A stretch of DNA of 64,000 nt from Dillenia suffruticosa (GCA_033439265.1 JAVTVX010000004.1:15389701-15453700), one strand, 5' to 3'. Counted from the stretch's first letter, positions 1-12,900 are shown. Numbers and translations: made by a program. Notes: generated by a model from the sequence alone, not told the origin.

Positions 1-1928
1 GTAGCATTTTAACAACTCATAAAACAACGCCGCCTTCGGATTCGGTTCCTCGTTTTGTCCAAATTCATATTATCATAATTACAATTCCAATCAAATAGAG
101 GACCTAAGCCATCCACAGCCATGGATCTATAAGGAGCCTTAACATCCTCTCTATGTCTACATGATTGTTCTTCATTTGATTCTATATTTCTCACCTCTCC
201 GTGATAGTCCCATATGGTGTAACTATTTACAAACCCTCTGGAAAACAAGTGCACTGTGACATCATCTCGACTTAAAAACTTTCGATTCCGACATTTCTGA
301 CAAGGATATCTAATATTTAATCCATCCATGAAGTTATGTTAAGAATATGCATAATTCAAAAAGTCATTAACACTTCCAACAAATTCATCTATTTAGTATC
401 AATTCGCTAATCGACGAAACATCCAACTACGATCATTAGACCCCGTTTGCAAGTACAAACTGTAGAAAAAATAATTCAATTTAAAAAAATACGAGAGAAC
501 AAGAGATTAATTTAATTCAAGAAACTACTTGTGCAGCCTTGCAATTTGCAAACATGCAGAGCCATAAAAGCCCCTCTTGCTTTAAATGAAAGAAATGAGG
601 TGAGAGAGAGAGAGAGAGACTATGATTGCATGTGTAATCAATTAAATTATGAAAAATGCCTTTTGTCACAAAAAAAGAAGTGTTCATGATTTAAATATGC
701 AATTATTGAACACTTTCGTATAAGGAAGTTATAAAGCATAGGGCAAGGTTATGGTTTGTAGTTGTTAATTGGCATTGAAGTTTGTTCACCTGCTATTATG
801 AGATTTATGTGAAAAGTTTCTAGTCCAGTCTAGTCGACAGCATTAAGTGTTTTTCCAATTTCATATCTGGATGATAACATATAGTCATTATCATATAAAA
901 ATGTTAATTTGCCAGTTTTGATCTTATTCATCCTCGGATGTCCCAACCTTAACTTTAATTTTAAAAAAAAGGGCAAAGGAGTACAGACAAGCTTTATACA
1001 ACTCAAAAGACAAACATGCCTATTGTATTCCCCCTTTAACTACTTGCTATTAAAATTAACCTATTTGCTTAATGATTGCACACATAATACCAAAAATAAT
1101 AGCAGTCTTTGGTATTTATACTATTTCAAAAACAACAAAAAGGCATCATTTTGTTTGGCCAGACGGGACATTACTATTTCAAACAACAATATGAAGAACA
1201 AAAGAAAGAACATGCCTCTCGTGAATATTGACAAAAACTAGATCAAAGAACCTAAAGGAAAATAAAGTGCACCTTTTTGTTGAGAGACAGCTATGTATCT
1301 GCAGTTATGTATCTGCAGAGCCGACACAAACTTGATTCACAAATAAATTAGTCTTCTCAGATACAGAATCCCTAGATCTCTTCTATCGAATCCTTCCCAA
1401 AGAAACCCTATTCTAATGGACAAACCCTAATTGAGAGACAGAAACACGGAGAGAGAGAGAGAGAGAGATAGAGACCGAAACAGAGAGAGACAGAAATAGA
1501 TGGTGAGACTAACCTGAAGAGACCGTGGAAGGAGACGCCGACGGTGATGGTGAAGTTGACGACGATGAATCTCTTCACCAGAGATGACGACCAACGTCCT
1601 CCACCAACAATAATTGAGGGAGCGAGACAGAGACGCGAATGAATGGATATTATTCGGTCAGTGATTTTCGTCGCTAACTCCTTGCTAATCTTTTGGTAAA
1701 CATTTTCGCAGTAAAAAAAAACATGTGAACAATTTTGTCTGTCTGAATTGCCGACAGACACATATTTGTCGGTATTATCATCCCTAGGACAGTCGCTAAT
1801 CTATCGTAAATTCCCACTTTTCTCATTTTCCATGTTATGACATTATTCAGTCTATAATCCATTGGTATTACCGATAGATTAGTTCCAACGCTAAATTTCC
1901 ATCGTGTTGCCGCTTTTTCTGGTTAGTG
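1..1928 (-). mobile_element. CACTA (En/Spm) element, 5' part, continues beyond the left edge
   Basis: The right limit is drawn at 1928, where the plus strand reads TTTTTCTGGTTAGTG, a decayed version of the usual CACTA 3' terminus TTTTCTTGTAGTG. Positions 1640-1925 hold repeated phrases of the type TCGCTAA, ATTTGTCGGT and ACCGATAGATT, which are typical subterminal repeats. Read on the minus strand, the element therefore begins at 1928. A GA-rich stretch (1448-1468) and a possible untranslated exon ending in CAG/GTTAGT near 1513 follow, and the transposase start lies at 329. The element's other end is outside the window. The terminus is degenerate and only one side is visible, so family assignment is firm but the exact border is not. 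Confidence 0.5.
9..329 (-). pseudogene. CACTA transposase N-terminal (transposase-associated) domain, partial
   Basis: The 106-residue reading frame starts MDGLNIRYPCQKC and contains the pattern C-x2-C, then HLFSRGF and WDYHGE. This order matches the transposase-associated domain (Pfam Transpos_assoc) that precedes TNP2 in plant CACTA transposases; compare the same region of the second transposase at 18611-19159. The domain is normally 70-80 residues and is followed by an acidic linker and TNP2. Here the frame stops at position 9, so the copy is either broken or spliced just there. It lies 1.6 kb inside the inferred element end, as expected for the first transposase gene. Function inferred: DNA-binding part of the TNPD/TNP2 protein. 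Confidence 0.7.
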
Positions 1929-3107
1929 ATATGTTATATTCTTCGAGCAAAGTCTCAACAATGTTTCTCATGTAAGTTTGATACATCATCAAAGCAATAC
2001 ATTGTGTCTATTCCCTTATCAAAATTGTCTTCTTTTGTTGTTCTTTGATTACTCTAAAACATCTTTGATCCTACTTTGAGTTAACTTACCATTGCTCATT
2101 TGACCTTGCTCACAAACAACCAAGCTTCTACAATACATTTTGAGTGCTATCTCATTCCAAGAAACTCAACAAACGCATGATGCAACATATTTGCTTGTGT
2201 GAGAATGATTACAATCATTCATGAGAATGTAGATTTTTCAGACTTAGGATATAGTAAAGGGACTCTTAACACATTTGACTTTTATGGGAGGAACAACTTG
2301 TAATTGGCCCATTTGTTCTTTCTTGCTTAGTTTAGTTTACTCTAAATCAGATTTTGAGGGTAAAAAAAATAAAAAAGGAAAAAAATGATCAACTTCTATA
2401 TGTATGTTTTCAGTATTTCACCAAGTTTTATTCATATATTAATTCTCTTTCAAGGTGTTTCCAATGCTACAATATGCGGGAATGCTTGGGCAAAAGTAGA
2501 AAATTATAAGAATATTACATGCTTAATTAGAAGAACTTGAAGAGTTTGAAATACTTGGCATTCACATTTTAGTTTTCAAATAATTTTGGCAAAGTATTAT
2601 GCAAATCTTCAGGCTAAGATGTGTGATCTTTTATTTTATTTATTATCACTTTTGAACTCTTATTTTACATTCATTTCATATTTTGTACATACATACTTTG
2701 ATATATATACACTCGGGTTGGGATAAAAGAAAATTAAAGTTAAAGCAACAAATAAATATTCTTGGTTCATGACTCTTGTTTTTTGGTTGTATAAGATCGT
2801 GAAATTCACGTAAATACATGTGCTCAAGAAGCTTTAAATACTTGATTTCAGAAAAGATATTTGAGCAAAAACTCTTTATTACTTAAATGTCCATACAATG
2901 ACATCTATAATTTTGTTAGATGAAAGTGAAAGTAGTCGATGATTTTCAAATAGTAAAGAAAATGCATAACTGCAACTAAAAAGATGTGGCCTTTTACAAA
3001 GAATGGGCAGCAATCAATTGCTGGAATTTACTAAACATGAAGTAGATAAGACTATAACATAAACAAGAGTCAAATCTAATCGAAGAAAGTAAATTCCGCC
3101 CTAGCAT
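1929..3107. other. No gene seen; AT-rich spacer
   Basis: I see no open frame, RNA gene or recognisable repeat family here. The stretch is AT-rich with scattered homopolymer runs. Confidence 0.5.
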
Positions 3108-3130
3108 GTGCAAGTGCAAGTGCAAGTGCA
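3108..3130. repeat. (GTGCAA)n microsatellite
   Basis: Almost four perfect copies of a six-base unit, GTGCAA, lie directly beside the 3' tail side of the SINE and its target-site duplication. Confidence 0.8.
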
Positions 3131-3139
3131 ATTGTGGCT

Positions 3140-3339
3140 TTTTCTTTTTTAGTCCGTATGGCCAGACCACCGCCTGATATCCGAAACTTTGTTCCAATTA
3201 ATCTGAACCGATCTAACTGTCAGGCCTTATTTGAGGGGAGATCTCCCAACATTGTTTTTTGGGTACCCATGAGAGTGGAACTCTCAACCTGATTAAGGAA
3301 CGAAAGTGTCTTTCCCATCTATGCCAACAAGTATCGGTG
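3140..3339 (-). mobile_element. tRNA-derived SINE with target-site duplication
   Basis: On the minus strand the element starts near 3339, has a pol III A-box-like TTGGCATAGATGGG and a weak B box (GGTTGAGAGTTCC), then a body ending in an A-rich tail (AAAAAAGAAAAAG). It is flanked by ATTGTGGCT at 3131-3139 and again at 3340-3348, a 9-bp target-site duplication. The body shares phrases with the SINE at 39462-39649: a CTTTCGTTCCTTAA/CTGCGTTCCTTAA segment, CTGACAG/CCGACAG, and TTAATTGGAAC/TTAGTTGGAAC. The two are thus diverged members of one family. SINEs are transcribed by RNA polymerase III and copied by a partner LINE reverse transcriptase; none is visible here. Confidence 0.8.
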
Positions 3340-3348
3340 ATTGTGGCT

Positions 3349-6300
3349 AATGGAGAAGCATGAAGTTCTTTTCACTTTAAATGGGTGGCCTCTTCGTTGT
3401 AGAGCAAATAACCGAAAGGATCCAAACCCCCATTATCTCCTTTTCAACCCTTCTAATTTCTTGGTCATCATGGTGTTCTATATATTTGATTATTTAATTT
3501 ATTCTCCCTTCCACCCAAAAAAAAAATTCTTTCATTTCTATTAAGATGTATTATTATAAAGCTAGTGGCTAAATAACTATTTAACAGCTACCCATCATTC
3601 TGTTACTCTTATTTCATAGAATAGTAACCGTAAAATGATAATTATGTATTGATATTTATAAAAATAATAGAATAAGTCTTATTAGAATACCTTTCGATGT
3701 TTTTATCTTTACTAAAAGAGAAATAGATCAAACTTGAACCCTCAACCTTTAATATGAATAAAATTTTTAAATTATTTAATTCATTATTGAAATCAAAACT
3801 TTTATCAAAATTCTTATGTCCCACCAAAAGTAAATTTATTGGCTAGGCTTTACCAAGATTTCACTCCATGATTTACGCCTCTATGAGATTTGTCTAAGTA
3901 ATAATCTAAGTATGCTACTTTGCTTTTTGATTTTTTTTTTAATGGCCCTCCCTTAGGAGTTTTTGATGACTTACTGTAACAATTTCATACAATTTGAATC
4001 ACACAGCGATCGAGTAATTTTGGCCTAACGACGATGAATTTTAGGTGAACCTTTCTTAAATAACTTGTGAAAATTTGGAGTATGAAAATTCACAAACCAT
4101 GCATTCTAAACATTACCTCCCTCCATGTCCTTATATTCACTAAAAAGGCATTAAATAGTATGAATTGAAAGAGTATTTGACTAAACTGTTAATCTCTTTC
4201 TTATATCTCTCCACTAATTATTGAGTTGAAAAAGCATTGAGAAAATTATAGAACTCAGGGTAAATTTGAGGAAAATAATAATAAAAAAGTTTCTTAAATT
4301 CTCTAAATCGTCACTTAATTTAAAATGTAACCCGTTTTCTAAAACCAATGATATAAGGTAATTGGTGGGTAACTTTTTTTTTTCATCCTTAACTCGTAGA
4401 TCTAACATTATACAATGAGGGTAACCTTTTTATATACAACTATTAAATAAATTTCAGTTAATATAATTTATATCCGCTCTACTGAAAAGAGAACACAAAT
4501 GGGATATTTTTGTGCTTGACCAACAAGTATTTAGATTACTGGATTAATTTAATTTGAATACTGTGAAATTCATTTAGAAGTTGACTCTCCCAATAGCTAT
4601 TTTTTTATTTTTAATATTCGAATTTAAAATTTTGATTAGAAAACTTTAATGATTGATTGCTACACTTGCAAGACATTAATTCGAAAATGGGATATACATA
4701 ATTATCATATTATTGTTTGTTCGTGTAGGCCTTCTGAATCCTACTTATATCCTAGCGGGTATCAATTTAATCGTGCTTATTGGTTGATTGTTGTGGTTAT
4801 AATCGTGTCAAAGTATTCTTTGTTTAATAATATATATAACAAATATGTAATTAATAAATTATTATCACAAATAAAATTAAACTTGCAATTTTCTAAGTAA
4901 GCGTTACCTACCCCATCTTAAAGTTTCATCTAATGGTGATGCCTCATTTGTTGTTGAACTTTTCGAAAAATTTAAAGGTACTGTGGCAGCATATATATTC
5001 ATTAATGTCATTTCAAATGAAAATTTTGATGACTTATTCCCTTTTTATATCTCCATGTGGATGCATTGGTTCAAATCCTTTATTCTAATTAATCTTTGAT
5101 GCTCCTCTCAATTTTTGAAAACTTTTTCTATTTTTTTAAATCCTCTTGGTAAACAATTAAAGGTGAACTCTATGCCTATGCCTAATGCCTCCAAAATATT
5201 ACTGTTGAAGATAAAATGGAACAAAAGAGTGACAATTTCTAGCCAAAGAAAACAAAAGCACTAAAAGAGAAGAGAAGGAGATTGATGAGATCCAACCACT
5301 TGGTTGCATGTTGACAAGACAATCGGTGCTTCAATCAACTTTAGAATGTTCTCTGATGCCACACTCACATGCTCACAGGGTGAAACCACGTTTAGGGTCT
5401 TCTTCCATTTCTTCTTGCCTGTATGATTGTCTTTTTTCCTATAAAAAGGCATTTCTATGGGAAAACAAAGGTGTGGGGAGGGCTTAAATTATACTTATTA
5501 GAATGTAGACTATGATTTGTCTTTCTTATTTGTCACAGTACAAATTTCAATGATTCAAACTCATCACTCAATCTCAAAATGATCGAAACTTGAATGACTC
5601 ATTTAAGGTCAATTCAGAGTTAGTCCCAAAAACTTAAAAGAAAAAAAAAATTTAACTTTTATTAATTTTCTTTTTAACAATCCACTGCCATAAAGACTAG
5701 TGACTACTAAATCCATTGGGGTCATAATTATAAAACGTATAAACCATCAAGGGTATTTCTTGATAAACACCCAAAATGACTGAGCAAACTCTTAGTTTGG
5801 CCCTGTCTCGACCACCATGGTTAAACTCTCTCGAGTAAGCCGCTCACTCACCTCTCAATCAAATGTTCTCTCGGCTATTACTAGCCACCTGATGAAGAAT
5901 GTTCCTATTTGGCAAATCAAGATCATAATCATTCAAAATTTAATTCTTCTTTAATTCCAACAATAATCTCTCTCGATAAAAAAAAAATTCATAATTTCTC
6001 CCAAAAAGGAAGGGAATCACCGTGACAATTTGAAGTTCCCTCAATCTTAGAATTCTAAATCCCCTAAAAGACTTTGGCTATAGTTTTCATAATTTCAGAA
6101 GATCTATGATAATCTCTCCACAAGAAAACTAGAGTTTATATACCATTAACCAAGACACTTACCATGCAAACACATGTTATATATACTAAGCACAGGCAAC
6201 CCGCCAGATATATTCAATAACTCAATACAATGGAAATGGCTTATGGAGATGAATGAAAACCGTGAGGAAAAGGTGATAAATCCATCGATAAAGTCTTCTC

Positions 6301-6390
6301 CAACGGATAAAGGTTCAGTTTGCTAAAAAGGAGTCTGGATAGAACTATCCCGACACTTGTGATGACCGTTGGAGCATGTTTAACATCCAA
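3349..6390. other. No gene seen; AT-rich spacer
   Basis: Short frames in this stretch have no recognisable motif and biased, low-complexity composition. I see no clear terminal repeats. This is probably old, decayed repeat DNA. Confidence 0.45.
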
Positions 6391-6394
6391 ACGG

Positions 6395-7330
6395 CTAGAA
6401 AAGTGTCAATAAAAATCAACGTTATATCATCAGTTGTAAAGGGGTAGTAAGAGTTACTACATTTATCATCGGTTGTAAAGGGATAGTAAGAGTTACTACA
6501 TTTATCATCGGTTATAAAGGGGTAGTAAGAGTTACTATATTTATCATCACTTTTATAAAGGATAGTAAGAGTTATTACATTTATCGTTACTTTTATAAAG
6601 GGTTTAGTAAGAGTTACTACATTTATCATCAGTTGTAAAGGGTTAGTAAAAATTACAATTTTTATCATCACCTTGTAAAGAGTTAGTAAAAATTACTACT
6701 TTTTTCATCAGTTTAAGCATTAGTAAAAGTTTTTACATTTATCATTACTCAATGACTCACTATAATCGTTTGAATTTGTATAACTATTTATTGTCGCCAA
6801 TGAAATAATAGTATGTTAGGAAATGTTATAACTTTTATTATTGATAAATACAAATATCGGTAAATATTACTACAATACCGTCGGATCTTAGGATATAAGA
6901 AATGTGAATTCTTTATTATCACACGTTTATTGTTGGGTTAGTAACTATTACTATCTTTATTATCGCATACAAAAGTATTAGGTTAGTGAATATTACTACC
7001 TTTATTGTCGCTTATTGTGTTAATAAATATTACTACTTTTATTGTCATTGTCGCTTGCAGAGTCATTGGTCGGTAAATGTTACTACTTTATTATCGCGTA
7101 CAGAATTATGGGTCAGTAAATGTTACTACATTTGATATCGGTTACATAAATAATTTGTTAGTAAATATTACTACATTTATTGTCATTGGATATAAATATT
7201 ACTACTTTATACAGAATTGTTGTTGGTGAGAAAATTTTACTAGCTGAGCATATGTTGTTTGTTACTTAATATTAGTAACCAAATGTTACTACTCTTTTGG
7301 GTCGGTTATCACAAGATTAGTGAATGTTAG
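6395..7330. repeat. Left TAGTAA/TTACTA tandem array
   Basis: Units of about 41-43 bp repeat from 6400 to about 6730, each holding GGGTAGTAAGAGTTACTACA followed by TTTATCATC. The core TAGTAA-NN-TTACTA is an inverted repeat. From 6760 to 7330 the pattern loosens to TTATTGTCGC..GGTTAGTAAATATTACTAC. Such clustered short inverted motifs are what the CACTA DNA-binding protein (TnpA/TNP1 class) recognises in known elements. Binding here is inference. The array directly follows the 3' side of the ORF2-like gene. Confidence 0.75.
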
Positions 7331-7368
7331 GATATGTCAATATAAATAATACAAAGAGTTAGGAAAAA

Positions 7369-7623
7369 TTATAAATACCGTATTTTAGGAAATGAAATAC
7401 CTTTTATATCATCATGAAATATACATGATAATGTTACAGATACATTATAAGAGAAAGAAAAAGATGATAATGTTACAGACACATTACAAGAGAAAGAAAA
7501 AGATTGTAACTTCCGGTCAGTACATATCTTCGTATCTTCTAAAATGAAATGTTCATGCCAAAAATGTTGACTTGGAGCACCCAAAATATTCCAGCGTCCG
7601 TGGCATCCCGTTCCAGGATCCAT
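7369..7623 (-). other. 84-codon open frame between the ORF2-like gene and the left array
   Basis: The frame includes an imperfect internal duplication (SFSFSCNVSVTLS / SFSFSYNVSVTLS) reflecting a DNA repeat at 7420-7500. I do not recognise it. It may be the 3' part of the neighbouring CACTA gene or its untranslated region. Confidence 0.25.
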
Positions 7624-7849
7624 CGTGATGTGTGGTATAATTCTATAGTAATGAAATTAATAAAATTATAAGATATATTATAAAAACTTGTACATTTAAA
7701 TATTACCTTTCGGAATGGACTGAGGAGGTGGTGATGATGATGATGGTTGGTTTCAGTATCTTGTATCGGAGGAAGCTAACAATACAAATGCAAATAATGT
7801 AGATTATTGTTCAGAAATAAAATTAGTTAGATTATGATAAGAAGTAAAG

Positions 7850-9341
7850 AAATGATATTTGTACCTCAACACCATCAATGAGTCTCGCTTCATTAACGAA
7901 GTTCAATACTTTATCTCGTTGACCACTTCCGACATGTATAGCAATATGCATAAGAACATTGCTCACCAGATTAGTAAGATTCTGATTTTGTTTCATTAAT
8001 CGTTCCATCATAACAGTCATATGTTCGTTTTGAGGTTTGCTTGAATGCTGCCGTTGTGATGGAGTTGTAACTTTGCCAACACATCTAATTCTTCCTCTGG
8101 AATCAGGCCCTTTAACTTTGGATACGATATCAGTTCTCTAAGATAAATTTGAATTTTGTGCTTCACTCTCAGTATCCATTCCACTCTTCATCATTTCCTA
8201 TGTAAAATAAATTAAATCTTATGTAAAATGAATTAAATGTGAATGTTCATAAACATATCAATTAAGAATACATAAAAACAATCAATCATATACCACAAGT
8301 TCTGATACTTTTGTAAAAACTAAATTCCCATCTGATCAGGTTCTATTTGTAATATAAAGTTCAGCTCGACAAGGTTTTGTCATAGATCGTGTTGTTTGAT
8401 AAAATGATTTAGCTTGTATTATGATGTAATAAAAATTAATTTCAAATAAAATAAAATATGAATTGTTTATACATTCTCATGCATGAGTTTGGCAAGAGAT
8501 TTAGATCCTAAGCAATGCAGATCACTTAACTTTGCACAACATTCTAAATTTCTTCTATTCATTTCCTAAATAGGAAAAAGTATTAGACTACAATTAAATT
8601 TCCCAAAGAAAAAAGTAAAAGTAGTAAACTTCTACCTTCCCTTTATCACTCAACCAAAAAACAACAAGATCATTGTACTGATTCGAATCAACTCTCTCAT
8701 CCTCCATTCTCTTTATATTTTCATCTATTTCGAGTAAATCATCAAACCATTTTGATTTGAGAGAATTTTTAAAACTCTTCCATTTGTCGGATAAATTTGC
8801 AAGAACTCATTTCTTGGTATCATCTCTGAATGGGTTGAAGGTAATCTTTGACTATAATATAAGAAAAAAAATTAGATATCTTAATTTTCATGTATGACAT
8901 GATTTGATTGAGTAGTAGAGGTAGATACCTCTACAATTTTCCACATATCCTCTTTATACTCGGTCTGCACGTCATGCCAACTTGTACAGTTTATTGGAGC
9001 ATTGGAATGTACTCTAACTATGGAGCCAAGGAATCCGGTGAAGATTGTACCTTCAATTCCTATTGGTTGATTCAAATCATTCATTTCAACCCACATATGT
9101 TTCCATTTTTCTAAATCCTAGACATCTTGACAGTGGGTTGGGCCCCTACATTTTCTCTTGAGAACTAGTGCAATGAAAGAAAAATAATAGAGTAATTACA
9201 TAGAAATATATTATAAAAATGAAATATAATATAAACATAAACAAAACCAAACCTGAGATATCATCTTCGAATAATTGGGCTTCTTCAGAGTCAACTTGTT
9301 CTTTGGATGGTTCTGATTTTTTTGTCTTCAGCTACAATGGT
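7850..9341 (-). pseudogene. CACTA second gene: plant transposase, Ptta/En/Spm family
   Basis: Several exon-like blocks on the minus strand match the Ptta/En/Spm family (Pfam Transposase_24). An acidic N-terminal block lies near 9250-9341. The block at 8881-9120 contains WKHMWVEMNDLNQPIG and a following FTGFLGSIVR, the usual start of the conserved domain. A block at 8640-8850 contains LSDKWKSFKNSLKSKWFD. A C-terminal block at 7850-8200 contains KGPDSRGRIRCVGKVT and a coiled-coil tail MERLMKQNQNLTNLV. AT-rich introns separate them. The protein family binds subterminal repeats and assists TNP2. In-frame stops occur in several blocks, so the gene is broken. It lies 7 kb downstream of TNP2 on the same strand. 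The last exon border is uncertain. Confidence 0.75.
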
Positions 9342-9728
9342 CATTTTTCGTTTATTTCGTCCCATATTTTTCGCTGAAAATTTTTTGTTGAAAATATTTG
9401 ATGGAATGAGATTTTGTTTGAATTAAAAATTTTGAGAGATGTAAAGGAGAAGAGTTTTTGAAGGAAATGAGAAATTTTGATATTTGTGGAGAGAAGAAGG
9501 GTTTGTGGTATATATATTTTGTTTAGAGCCAAATAAATTTTGGTTTGTAATATATATAATTTGTTTAGTGCGAATATACCCGCCATTTTGCCCCGTTTTT
9601 CACATTTTAGTTTTTGAATTTTTTGCTATTTACCTCTCTTTTTAATTTGAGCAATTAACAGAGAAGTTTTGACTTTTACCTATATGACTCCATGAAGTAG
9701 TAGTAAATATTACTACCATATTACTATA

Positions 9729-9865
9729 TATTGGGCGAATGTCTGCGTGGCACAACCTCCGGTAGAGCTGCCCCGACAAAAGCGCGCGGAAATGCCTGGA
9801 CAGCACAACCGCTAGCTGAGCCGCCCGCACGCAAATGCCATCGCGGCACAACCTGCGGCTCAATC
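9729..9865. repeat. GC-rich island, copy 1 (GGCACAACC motif)
   Basis: A sharply GC-rich patch in AT-rich DNA starts at GGGCGAATGTCTGCGTGGCA. It contains GGCACAACC or AGCACAACC three times and CGCGCGGAAATGCC. It is interrupted at its right end by the solo LTR, and continues after it at 12649 (GGGCAACTGCGCAGCG). The patch at 12767-12900 is a second copy. In maize En/Spm the GC-rich downstream control region is the methylated regulator of the element; a similar role here is inference. Confidence 0.7.
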
Positions 9866-12566
9866 TGTCACGCCCCGACCCACTTTCGAGCCAGGCACGC
9901 AACCAGCCGGCCGCGGCACCCAGATGCACGGGCACCACATCCCGCATATCGAAGCATCGTAAGGCTGTCAACATTCATATAATCCATGTTTCCAAATCAC
10001 AAAGATCCCCAAGTGATAAAAATAATACATGTATGCCTCAATGTAAATTAAAATGAGTGAGAGTTAACCTTATACAGGCCAGAAGAATTATAAATACAGT
10101 CATTCCAATTTAAACAAATACAATGGTCATCCTAACTTCCTCAAGATGAAACAATAACCTCAATATATAGCGGAAGAGCGGGTAGTCATATCCCGGCCCA
10201 GTAGTCTCCAAAGAATATCCAATACAACAATGCGCACAAATCTCTTGGTCCGAGTCTACCCCTGTAGGAGGGAAATGTGAGGGGTGAGTACCATAGAGTG
10301 GGGTGTTGGTACTCAGCAAGTCGGGGGGAATGACATGCTACAATTAATTTTTGGGTGAATTAGGAGTACCAAAATTTATGTCCCAATAAATCCATAGTAT
10401 GCAAAAAAAAAATTATGACATCTCAATAAATCATTCACAGCATACGTATCAAATCAAATATGCATCCAATATGTATGTCCGTTATATCGTATAGAGCCAG
10501 CCGAAAATATCCCAGCAAGGGCTGACCATGGCCAAGGACGGGCAACGTTAGGGGTTTTCACAGTGCAAGAAATAAAATAAGGCTCTCTACCCCAACGTTG
10601 ACCACAGACTACTCCAACTAGTCTGTATATATATATTGTACATGTATCAAGGATCAAGCATGTATGGAAACCCGCCGGTGCTAGACCTACCAAGGTCCTC
10701 CCCGGAGTGGTTCAATCGACGACTGTCCATACAATATGTATGACAATCTGGCGGATACCTACTGCAGAGGCGTATCCGGGTACAACAGGTGCCTCTACCA
10801 AATGTCCTTCGTAGCTACGGAATGCCATAAGAAGCATATCATCATCATAACAGTATCCACAGGGGCATCCAGCCCAAATCACATATCTCAAGCCAAATCA
10901 TCAAACCCTATCATGTCAAAAGCATGTGCCAATATGCAATGGAAGCATAAAATCATGTGGATATATCAAAGTGTGGCACAATCATCAAGTATCAAAATCA
11001 TGGATGCATATCAATATAAACAAGTTGGGACACTCCATATCACAAAACATTTTCATAAATCCAGGAGAATAGGTCAATCATACCATTTTAAATCATGCTT
11101 TTGAAAGCTTTTTAAAACATGGTATCAATTAAAAGTAGATGTCAAGTCCCACTCACTGTTAGGGGAGGATAACGCACTCCCCAATATTTCCACAAAGCGT
11201 AAATCAAGTGTCCCCTCCGTTCAACTCAAATAACTCTTAGGGAGACAAACAGTCCGCAGATTTTTAACCTGCGCAGTCAAGGAAAACAGACTATAACTTT
11301 GGCTATACCAATCCAAATCAGATGATTCTTATCTCATTTTAAAGCTAAGGGATAGCACTATAACTTTCATTCTGCACACTTCCTCAGATTCAAATCACAG
11401 AATTCCCGGTAAGCCTCATTTTGTTACAGCCATATTTAAGTCTCAGATTCTGTCCAGTTTTCGTATAGAAGCTATAACTTTCATCCTACTCATCAAAGTC
11501 TAATGAAATTTTAACATGTTATAGCTAAGATGTAGATCTACAACTTTCATGTTTTGCGTTTTATCTAAATATGTCTGGAAGGGGTTGAACAAAATTCATG
11601 AACAGGACAGATACGTTTTAGTGAAATATACAGTTTCTGTCAACACAGTTTTAAGGAAAATTGTATAACTTTCAATTTCCTCATGAGAAATGGCTGAAAT
11701 ATTTATATGTTATAGACAAGGCATATATCTATAACTTTCATGTTTTGTGTTTCTTCAAACTAAGACTGGAGAGGGGTCGGTTTTTCTCACTACTGTCAAG
11801 GTTCGAAACAGGACGCTTCTATGTCGAGTTTCAGGAAAAGTGCCATAACCTTTGGCACAGGCATCAGAATTTGGTGATTCTTACCTAGTTGGAAAGATAA
11901 GACTTGGATCTACAATTCATATAACTATCAAAATTTCAAATTCTGGCTCTAAGATGCCTTAAAACAGAGATGAATCACTGACAGAAATAAAATTTAAAGT
12001 AAGACAGGATAAAATTTCTTACCTCACTTTCTTTGTCTTCCTCTCTTGCTTCTCTCCTTGTTCTCACGAATTTGGGAAGAATGAACAAGCATTCCAAGGC
12101 ATTCTTCTTTTATTATTGTGTTAATAACTGACCACCCTAGGATCAAATCTCCAATTAATCTAAACCATAGGATCATTTTGACTATTGCATGTGTTTTGAT
12201 TGGTTCTTTTTTTTTTTTGGTGCATGTGTTCTCATTGGCCCACCTCGCCTTTCTCATCTCCATTTGGCCAACACTTGTCCTCCTCACTATAACACTTGTT
12301 CAATACAAGAATACACTTGTCACATTTCATTTAAGTTTTGTTAATTGCTAACAAGTCCTTTGACTTATAAAAATTCTAATTTGACCCCTAAAATTTTCAT
12401 AATTACATACTAGGCCCAAAATCTTATATTAGACCTAATTTAATTTATTTAATATGAAATTAAGGTTTTGAATCTCTTTGAGTCAAAATTGATCCGATTT
12501 GTATTTTACCGTCAAATATCTTTTTTTTTTTTTTTTTGAAAATTCATGAACCTGTAGTAGTAGAAA

Positions 12567-12605
<39 letters not shown>

Positions 12606-12643
12606 GGAATTCACTATAGAATACACCGAGGGTCTGTGTTACA
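9866..12643 (-). mobile_element. Solo LTR of a Ty3/gypsy element
   Basis: The plus strand begins TGTCACGCCCCGACCC and ends GGGTCTGTGTTACA, a TG...CA unit of 2.78 kb. CAATC stands on both sides (9861-9865 and 12644-12648), a perfect 5-bp target-site duplication. Blocks resembling the 41732-52923 element LTRs include a GAGGGGTGAGTA segment (10279), CTCTACCCC.ACGTTG (10585) and GGATACCTACTGCAGAGGCG (10753). It is thus a relative of that element, with sense direction minus by homology. No internal region remains, so it probably arose by recombination between two LTRs. It is a fossil with no coding capacity; the clean TSD suggests moderate age. Confidence 0.88.
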
Positions 12644-12766
12644 CAATCGGGCAACTGCGCAGCGTAATTTAAAATAATACTTGTATTATTTTAAATAACA
12701 AAATATGTATATTATTATATGAAAATTTTAAATTATATTAGTAATTGTTATATGAAATAGTACTAG

Positions 12767-12900
12767 GCGAATGCCTACGCGGCCCAACCGCCGGTAGAAC
12801 CGCCCAACCAAAAGCGCGCAGAAATGCCTAGATGGCATAACCGCTGGCTGAGCCGCCGCACGCAAATGCCATCACGGCACAACCCGCAGCTTAACCGGAC
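12767..12900. repeat. GC-rich island, copy 2 (tandem duplicate of 9729-9865)
   Basis: AGGCGAATGCCTACGCGGCC, CCGCCGGTAGAACCGCCC, AAGCGCGCAGAAATGCCT and the following bases align with copy 1 at clearly over 80% identity by eye. The sequence after each copy (GCGTAATTTAAAATAATACT versus ACCGTAATTTAAATTAATAA) also matches once the solo LTR is ignored. The duplication therefore covers at least ~200 bp and predates or accompanies the LTR insertion. Confidence 0.75.

Noticed and set aside
1408-1761. Possible host gene exon (117-codon frame, minus)
   Set aside because: Ser/Leu-rich frame generated by GA/CT microsatellites; better explained as the CACTA leader region.
6354-6361. CACTTGTG as a possible left CACTA terminus of the complex
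   Set aside because: It does not match the right terminus beyond CACT, and no ACT triplet precedes it.
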